Assembly: GCF_018449655.1 (NCBI RefSeq)
Contig: NZ_JAAVUX010000013.1
Location: forward strand, 94,841 to 158,840
Source of the DNA: Pseudomonas sp. dw_358
Lineage (GTDB): Bacteria; Pseudomonadota; Gammaproteobacteria; Pseudomonadales; Pseudomonadaceae
Length of the DNA: 64,000 nt
Direction: 5' to 3'
The notes beneath the pieces were generated by a model. It ran no database searches, had not been told where the DNA came from, and saw nothing but the letters and a program-made list of their open reading frames with translations. Shown here piece after piece: positions 59,217 through 64,000 of this stretch (position 1 is the stretch's first letter; every line of letters begins with the position of its first letter). A program made the translations under genes and the position numbers.

Positions 59217-59291
59217 TCAGTGCATGAACAGTGCGATCAGGATGATGATCGGGATAGGCACACCGAGGAAGAACAGCAGAATCGAGCGCAT
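59217..59291 (-). CDS. 24-residue single-helix membrane protein
   Basis: A 25-codon frame (including stop) has an ideal AAGGAG ribosome site six bases before the ATG and its own intrinsic terminator. The peptide is almost wholly hydrophobic (MRSILLFFLGVPIPIIILI then ALFMH) with a central PIP kink, so it should be a single transmembrane helix. I recall similar micro-proteins in proteobacteria, but cannot name a function. It is 35 bases downstream of the membrane protein gene on the same strand. Confidence 0.85.
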   Translation of the reverse strand: MRSILLFFLGVPIPIIILIALFMH

Positions 59292-59326
59292 GGTATTTCT
59301 CCTTTTATGACGTTCTTGTTCTGGGA

Positions 59327-60265
59327 TCAGCGGACAGGGGTATGAGCAGTCGGTGCAGCGTAGTGCTGACCCAAATGATCAACATCGTGCCACTCGACCG
59401 CATCACGGCGACGACCACCATAGATAGCGGCGAAACTGGCGACAAACGCGCCGATCAATAGCGAAATGAAGGTCCACAACGAAGTCCAGGCGGCGACTTT
59501 GGTGGCGGTGTCGGCGGCTTTCTGCGTCGCCACCTTCACGTCTTCAGCGGCTTGATGCGCCTGACCATAAACCTGGTCGACCCGTTGTTCGGCCTGGCTC
59601 TGGGTCAGGTTGGTGCGCTGGGTGACCAGTTGTGCGAGGTAGGCACGGTCATCGGCGGTCAACTGGCCACCGGTGCCCAGGGTCTTGGCGAAGATGCGGG
59701 TGACGATGCCGTGGGAAGCGTCATCGCTGACGGGCGCCGGGCGATTGTCACGGAACAGCGAATCGACGAAGTAGCCGTACGGATCGCTGCTGGAGGCGCT
59801 GGCCACACCAACAGCCGAGGCTGCACCGGAGGCAACGCTGGCACCGGCCTGCACGCCGCCATTGATGGCACCGCCTGCCGAACTGACGATCAGCACAGTG
59901 GCAACCAGCGTGGCCACGGCCCAGGACAGAAAACCATGGGCGGTGTCGCGGAAATACACTTCATCGCCGTGCATGTTGGCCCACTTGACCCGCAGACGAC
60001 CGGCCAGATAGCCCCCAAGTCCTGAGGCGACAATTTGCGTGAAGGCCAGCCAGACAATGGTCGATATGCCTAGCGTCTTGGCGCTGGCCCCCTCCCCGGC
60101 CCACGGCGACACCGCCGAAAAGCCCAGACCGAAGCCGAGCAGGATAAGGATCAGGGATAATGCGGCAGCACCGGCAGCGCCGGCAAAAATAGCCGCCCAG
60201 GACACCCCTGAGCGGCTTGAGCTTTCGGAAACGGCAGTGCGTAGTGCGTCAGCTTGAGTGATCAT
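59327..60265 (-). CDS. conserved hypothetical membrane protein
   Basis: This 312-residue protein has an N-terminal TM (GVSWAAIFAGAAGAAALSLIL), a second and third TM around residues 65-85 and 110-135, and a soluble middle part. A coiled-coil segment rich in Gln/Ala lies near residues 225-255, and a final TM is near 260-285 (TFISLLIGAFVASFAAIYGG). The middle contains LTADDRAYLAQLVTQRTNLT, helical. No enzyme motif is seen. GGGAG lies about ten bases before the ATG. It may share a transcript with the 24-residue protein. Confidence 0.75.
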   Translation of the reverse strand: MITQADALRTAVSESSSRSGVSWAAIFAGAAGAAALSLILILLGFGLGFSAVSPWAGEGASAKTLGISTIVWLAFTQIVASGLGGYLAGRLRVKWANMHGDEVYFRDTAHGFLSWAVATLVATVLIVSSAGGAINGGVQAGASVASGAASAVGVASASSSDPYGYFVDSLFRDNRPAPVSDDASHGIVTRIFAKTLGTGGQLTADDRAYLAQLVTQRTNLTQSQAEQRVDQVYGQAHQAAEDVKVATQKAADTATKVAAWTSLWTFISLLIGAFVASFAAIYGGRRRDAVEWHDVDHLGQHYAAPTAHTPVR

Positions 60266-60441
60266 TTTTATGTGGCTCCCGGCAGTGAACAGCAAGTTTT
60301 CCTTTACATCCAAGGTGTTGCATCGGCTATGCCATTTATTGCAAAAAATTTACGCTATATTTATCAAACAGTTACGTCTCCTTCCTGCCAACGCCATCAT
60401 GCAAACTGCCCGATACCTCGTCGGACGACGTGCGTTCTGCA

Positions 60442-60774
60442 TCAACGCCCTTCGAAGCGTTCGCTGCGCTGCGCCGGGTAGAATTCACCGCTCAGCTGCT
60501 GGGCCTGCAAGCGAGCGCGCAGGGCCTGCTCGATGCCTTCAACCGCCTGCTTGTCCTCGGTATGGGGCACCTGCAACCAGATGCGCCGCAGGTTCTGTTC
60601 ATGGGTGCCCTCGCTGAGCATGTCGTGGGTGACCACCGGGGTCCCGCGCCACAGGCACAAGCCGTCGTCGGTGTTGTCCGCCGCCAGCGCCGCATTGAGT
60701 GGCGCCACCCAGATCTCGCTGGCAGCACTGAAATCGGTGCGGGGGATGTCTACGGCCTTGATCACTACTTTCAT
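60442..60774 (-). CDS. hypothetical protein (110 aa)
   Basis: This small soluble protein begins MKVVIKAVDIPRTDFSAASE and continues IWVAPLNAALAADNTDDGLC. No motif is recognised. AGGAG six bases before the ATG at 60772-60774 supports translation. It lies divergent from the DUF1003 gene, and a 176-base gap separates it from the membrane protein gene downstream. Confidence 0.6.
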   Translation of the reverse strand: MKVVIKAVDIPRTDFSAASEIWVAPLNAALAADNTDDGLCLWRGTPVVTHDMLSEGTHEQNLRRIWLQVPHTEDKQAVEGIEQALRARLQAQQLSGEFYPAQRSERFEGR

Positions 60775-60877
60775 GACGTCTCCTTTAAGTTGAGTGCACA
60801 CTCAAGCTTGTGAAAGCGCCAACCTGCCGGGAGTTCAGACGGGTTCTGGCGTCACGACCCTCACTCAGGAACGCACC

Positions 60878-61414
60878 ATGACACCCACGCCCCAAACCCC
60901 GCCCAGCATCGACCCTCTGCGCTTTCATCACCCCCACAACCACCTGTCGACCACCTTCGGCAACGACACCTTTGCCTTGAAGGCCGAAGCCTTCGCGCGG
61001 TTTTTCGGCACGCCTACCTTCCTCGGCGCACAGACCCTGATCGTGGTGCTGTGGGTACTGGCCAACGTCACCGGGCTGGTGAAGTTCGACGTGTACCCGT
61101 TCATCCTGCTCAACCTGGCGTTCAGCCTGCAGTCGGCCTATGCCGCGCCCTTGATCCTATTGGCACAGACGCGCCAGGCCGCACGGGACAAGGCCCAGAT
61201 GGATGCCGATGCCCAGCACCGCGAGGACATTGCCAAGGCCAATGCCCAGCGCCAGGAATCCACGGCCGCCACCACCGAGCAACTGCTGGCCTTACTGGAG
61301 CAGAACACGCGCCTGACCGAACTGACCCAGCACCTGACCCAGCGGGTCGAGGCGCTGACCGTGGAAATGCATGAGCGCTTCATGGCCCAGTCACATAGCG
61401 AACGCCAGGACTGA
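60878..61414 (+). CDS. DUF1003 membrane protein
   Basis: This 178-residue protein has DTFALKAEAFARFFGTPTFL (DUF1003 start), two TM helices (about residues 48-70 and 78-96) and a cytoplasmic coiled coil (from about residue 100) rich in Ala/Gln/Glu. The family is of unknown function and often regulated by stress. AGGA lies eight bases before the ATG at 60878. 28 further upstream codons are unlikely. Confidence 0.83.
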   Translation: MTPTPQTPPSIDPLRFHHPHNHLSTTFGNDTFALKAEAFARFFGTPTFLGAQTLIVVLWVLANVTGLVKFDVYPFILLNLAFSLQSAYAAPLILLAQTRQAARDKAQMDADAQHREDIAKANAQRQESTAATTEQLLALLEQNTRLTELTQHLTQRVEALTVEMHERFMAQSHSERQD

Positions 61415-61425
61415 TGGGGTATATT

Positions 61426-61448
61426 CGCCGCCTCGCTCATCGGCGGCG
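61426..61448 (+). promoter_or_regulatory. hairpin in the aroQ leader
   Basis: CGCCGCC pairs with GGCGGCG around a nine-base loop, 33 bases before the aroQ TTG start and just after the DUF1003 stop. It may end the DUF1003 transcript or modulate aroQ; there is no T-run. Confidence 0.3.
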
Positions 61449-61480
61449 ATGCGCCCTTCATCTTTACGAGGATTACGCTC

Positions 61481-61918
61481 TTGGCTCACAAGATTCTGGT
61501 ACTCAACGGCCCCAACCTGAACATGCTCGGTTTGCGTGAGCCCACGGTTTACGGCCACGAGACCCTCGCCGACGTGGAAAAGATGTGCGTCGAGGTCGGC
61601 ACCGGCCACGGTTTCGACGTCGAGTGCCTGCAGACCAATCATGAAGGTGTGCTGATTGACCGTATCCACGCCGCCCGCGGCACGGTGGCCGGGATCGTCA
61701 TCAACCCTGGCGCCTGGACCCACACCTCGATTGCCATCCACGACGCCCTCATCGCCGCTGAAGTGCCGGTGCTGGAAGTGCACATTTCCAACGTGCACAA
61801 GCGCGAAGAGTTTCGCCATCACTCCTACGTCTCCCGCGTGGCGGTCGGTGTGCTGGCCGGCTTTGGCACCCATGGTTATAAATTGGCCATCGACCATTTC
61901 GGCAAGCTGCTGAAGTAA
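61481..61918 (+). CDS. aroQ: type II 3-dehydroquinate dehydratase AroQ
   Basis: This 145-residue enzyme has ILVLNGPNLNMLGLREPTVYG (active-site Asn, Arg, Tyr), QTNHEGVLIDRIHAA, INPGAWTHTSIAIHDAL and EVHISNVHKREEFRHHSY. The catalytic His/Tyr set is complete. It dehydrates 3-dehydroquinate to 3-dehydroshikimate in the shikimate or quinate pathway. The start is TTG 61481 with GAGG upstream. The next gene, a DeoR-family regulator, starts four bases after its stop, so they are co-translated. Confidence 0.95.
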   Translation: MAHKILVLNGPNLNMLGLREPTVYGHETLADVEKMCVEVGTGHGFDVECLQTNHEGVLIDRIHAARGTVAGIVINPGAWTHTSIAIHDALIAAEVPVLEVHISNVHKREEFRHHSYVSRVAVGVLAGFGTHGYKLAIDHFGKLLK

Positions 61919-61922
61919 GCAC

Positions 61923-62687
61923 GTGGACGCCAGGAAGACCGACCGCATCCAGCTGATCCTGCAGGCGCTGCAAGAGCAAAAGGCCATTCACTTGCGGGAA
62001 ATGGCCGCGCTGCTGGAGGTCTCGGAAATGACCTTGCGGCGCGACCTGGGCCGCCACCCTGAGCAATTGCGCCTGCTGGGTGGCTATATCACCCGTACCC
62101 AGGACGAGCCCGAGCCTGGCAGTTACAAGGTCAGCGAGCAGGACGCGCGCCACGTCGAGGAAAAACGCCGCATCGGCAAGTTGGCGGCCGCCTTCATTCA
62201 GCCGGGTGATACGGTGTTCTTCGATTGCGGCACGACCATTCCCTTCGTGGTGGATTTCATCCCCGACGACCTGGAATTCACCGCCGTGTGCAACTCGCTG
62301 AACGTGTTGCTCAAACTGCAGCATAAGCCCCAGTGCAGCATCGTTCTCTGCGGCGGCACCTTCCACCGCAAGAGCCAAGTCTTCGAAAGCCACGCCGAAA
62401 GCAGCATTCTCGATGGCGTGCGCCTGACCCTGGCGTTCATGTCGGCGGCCGGGGTGAGCCTGGATTTCGGCCTGACCTGCTTCAACTTCCACGAGGTAGA
62501 GGTCAAGCAAAAGGTGCTGCGCCAGGCGCGCCACTGCCTGCTGCTGGCCGATCACTCCAAGTTCGACGCCGTGCGCACCGCGCATTTCGGCACCTTGAGC
62601 GATTTTCACTGCGTGGTCAGCGACAAGAAAATCCCGCCCGCCTACCGCGAAGCCTTTGCCGCCAATGGCACCCAATTGGTGGTGTGA
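61923..62687 (+). CDS. DeoR/GlpR-family transcriptional regulator
   Basis: This 254-residue repressor has an N-terminal DeoR helix-turn-helix (LREMAALLEVSEMTLRRDL) and a sugar-phosphate isomerase-like effector domain (FFDCGTTIPFVVDFIP, LLLADHSKFD). It should bind an effector sugar phosphate. It begins at GTG 61923, four bases after aroQ; this pairing is unusual. The targets are unknown. Confidence 0.88.
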   Translation: MDARKTDRIQLILQALQEQKAIHLREMAALLEVSEMTLRRDLGRHPEQLRLLGGYITRTQDEPEPGSYKVSEQDARHVEEKRRIGKLAAAFIQPGDTVFFDCGTTIPFVVDFIPDDLEFTAVCNSLNVLLKLQHKPQCSIVLCGGTFHRKSQVFESHAESSILDGVRLTLAFMSAAGVSLDFGLTCFNFHEVEVKQKVLRQARHCLLLADHSKFDAVRTAHFGTLSDFHCVVSDKKIPPAYREAFAANGTQLVV

Positions 62688-62832
62688 GCCGCTGGGCGCC
62701 ATTCATTGCGATTCAGCGAACCAACCCCCCTGCGCCCGAGTCTACTACTCTGGTAAAGCGGCCTCGGCCTTGTTGCGCCACCCGGCGGCCGTCACTGCCC
62801 AGAAAATTCATAAAGAACAGGGAGTTGAAGCA

Positions 62833-63927
62833 ATGTCTGGAAAGGGTCAAGCCTTCGCAGAGCACACCCCGCCGTGGCCCGAAGGTCACGTGCTCATAGA
62901 GGTGCACAATCACGTCGGCCATCTGGTGCTCAATCGGCCGGCCGGGCTCAACGCCTTGACCCTGGACATGGTGCGGACCCTCAAGACCTGCCTCGATGAC
63001 TGGGCAGTGGATCCGCACATCAAGGCGGTCTTCCTGCGCGGCAGCGGCGACCGGGCCTTCTGCGCCGGGGGTGACATTCGCTCCCTGTACGACAGCTACC
63101 AGACCGGCGACAGCGTGCACACCGACTTTTTCGTCGAAGAATACGCCCTGGACCTGACCCTGCACCATTACCGCAAGCCGGTCATGGTGCTGATGGACGG
63201 CCTGACCCTGGGCGGCGGCATGGGCCTGGCCCAGGCGGCGGACCTGCGCATCGTCACCGAGCGCAGCCGGCTGGCGATGCCCGAGGTGGGCATCGGGTAC
63301 TTTCCCGACGTGGGCGGCAGTTATTTCCTGCCCCGCCTGCCTGGGGAGCTGGGTATTTACCTCGGCGTGACCGGTGTGCAGATTCAAGCTGCCGATGCCC
63401 TGTACTGCGGCCTGGCCGACTGGCACATCGCTTCGGACCGGATCGCCACGCTGGAGGAGCGCCTGGGGCACATCAGCTGGACGGATTACCCGCTCAAGGA
63501 CCTGCAAGGCGTGCTTGCCCGGCTGGGCGTGCAGGTGCTCAGCCACCCGCCGCTGGATAAACTGCGGCCGGCCATCGACCATTTCTTCGCCCTGCCCGAC
63601 ATCGCCAGCATGATCGAGCAACTGCAACAGGTCAGCGTCGCCAACAGCCAGAAATGGGCGCGGGCCACTGCCGAACTGATGGGTGGCCGCTCGCCACTGG
63701 CCATGTCGGTGACCCTGGAAATGCTGCGTCGGGGTCGGCACATGTCACTGGAAGAGTGTTTCGCCATGGAACTGCAATTGGACCGCCAATGGTTCGCCCA
63801 AGGCGACATCATCGAGGGTGTGCGAGCACTGCTTATCGACAAGGACAAAAACCCGCGCTGGAACCCGCCGACGGTGCAGCAGTTGAGTCGGGGGCAGGTG
63901 GAGGCTTTTTTTGATTGGGTGGGGTAG
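62833..63927 (+). CDS. 3-hydroxyisobutyryl-CoA hydrolase-like crotonase
   Basis: This 364-residue crotonase-fold enzyme has LVLNRPAGLNALTLDMVRTL, VFLRGSGDRAFCAGGDIRSL (oxyanion hole) and GLTLGGGMGLAQAADLRIV. RLAMPEVGIGYFPDVGGSYF carries the Glu and Asp typical of 3-hydroxyisobutyryl-CoA hydrolase of valine degradation. Length fits that class and exceeds ordinary enoyl-CoA hydratases. GGAG lies eight bases before the ATG at 62833. No other valine genes are visible in the window. Confidence 0.83.
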   Translation: MSGKGQAFAEHTPPWPEGHVLIEVHNHVGHLVLNRPAGLNALTLDMVRTLKTCLDDWAVDPHIKAVFLRGSGDRAFCAGGDIRSLYDSYQTGDSVHTDFFVEEYALDLTLHHYRKPVMVLMDGLTLGGGMGLAQAADLRIVTERSRLAMPEVGIGYFPDVGGSYFLPRLPGELGIYLGVTGVQIQAADALYCGLADWHIASDRIATLEERLGHISWTDYPLKDLQGVLARLGVQVLSHPPLDKLRPAIDHFFALPDIASMIEQLQQVSVANSQKWARATAELMGGRSPLAMSVTLEMLRRGRHMSLEECFAMELQLDRQWFAQGDIIEGVRALLIDKDKNPRWNPPTVQQLSRGQVEAFFDWVG

Positions 63928-64000
63928 GTGTCGGGAGATCGACAGCAGGTACAACGCAATGTCTCAACCGCTGTTGCTGTTAGCTGTTGCTCTGGCTCTG

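Noticed and set aside
1..64000. Phage, transposon, CRISPR, tRNA/rRNA or defence island
   Set aside because: No integrase, transposase, regular spacer array, tRNA cloverleaf or defence-type protein was recognised; the only repeats are REP-like palindromes and a short hexamer run.

Overview
The window looks like chromosome of a fluorescent-type Pseudomonas. The evidence is uniform high GC, a MuxABC-OpmB type RND efflux operon, an OprD-family porin, a DUF1652 protein, pseudomonad-style REP palindromes, a PbpG-type endopeptidase and an ethanolamine (eat-eutB-eutC) module. I see no rRNA, tRNA, CRISPR array, insertion sequence, integrase or phage structural gene. It reads as ordinary core/accessory chromosome with several metabolic cassettes. 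All identifications are by reading protein motifs; no database search was possible.

Layout. 0-10 kb: a 5' portion of an MHYT-domain sensor, then the leftward muxA-muxB-muxC-opmB operon, whose genes overlap by 1-4 bases. 10-14 kb: tpx, a DUF1652 protein, a two-gene surface-polysaccharide cassette (flippase plus family-2 glycosyltransferase) and an unknown protein. 14-19 kb: OprD porin, nucleoside deoxyribosyltransferase-like protein, serine/threonine-type transporter, DUF72 and RibD-C/DHFR-like proteins. 19-22 kb: modABC. 22-27 kb: nitronate monooxygenase, NiCoT nickel/cobalt permease, aldo/keto reductase, an exported haem-binding GlcG/HbpS-like protein behind a Fur-like promoter, and a DoxX-like membrane protein. 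27-38 kb: a leftward urtABCDE-fmdA-fmdB operon (urea/short-amide ABC importer plus formamidase). It is divergent from a two-component system whose kinase is an NCS1 permease fused to a histidine kinase and receiver, followed by a LuxR-type response regulator. 38-45 kb: aldo/keto reductase, a molybdate/tungstate-like ABC pair without an ATPase, TerC, an NhaR-like regulator, DUF1993, YceH and a shikimate dehydrogenase paralogue. 45-50 kb: small exported and coiled-coil proteins, PbpG, a HAD phosphatase and a chemoreceptor. 50-55 kb: eat-eutB-eutC with an AraC-type regulator. 55-64 kb: GFA protein, MFS transporter, MscS channel, a cluster of small membrane proteins, DUF1003, type II dehydroquinase, DeoR regulator and a 3-hydroxyisobutyryl-CoA hydrolase-like enzyme.

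How the genes may work together. The most interesting unit is the 27-38 kb block. A transporter-like sensor (NCS1 fold, an eight-cysteine linker, kinase, receiver) and its partner regulator face an amide/urea uptake and hydrolysis operon. A perfect 22-bp inverted repeat lies in the shared intergenic region and is a natural candidate for the regulator's operator. A second link joins two loci about 21 kb apart: modABC and the ATPase-less WtpA/permease pair each carry a 24-bp operator of identical geometry (CG-N-TATRTA-N6-TACATA-R-CG) just upstream of the first gene. This suggests joint control by a molybdate-sensing ModE-type regulator and possibly sharing of the ModC ATPase.
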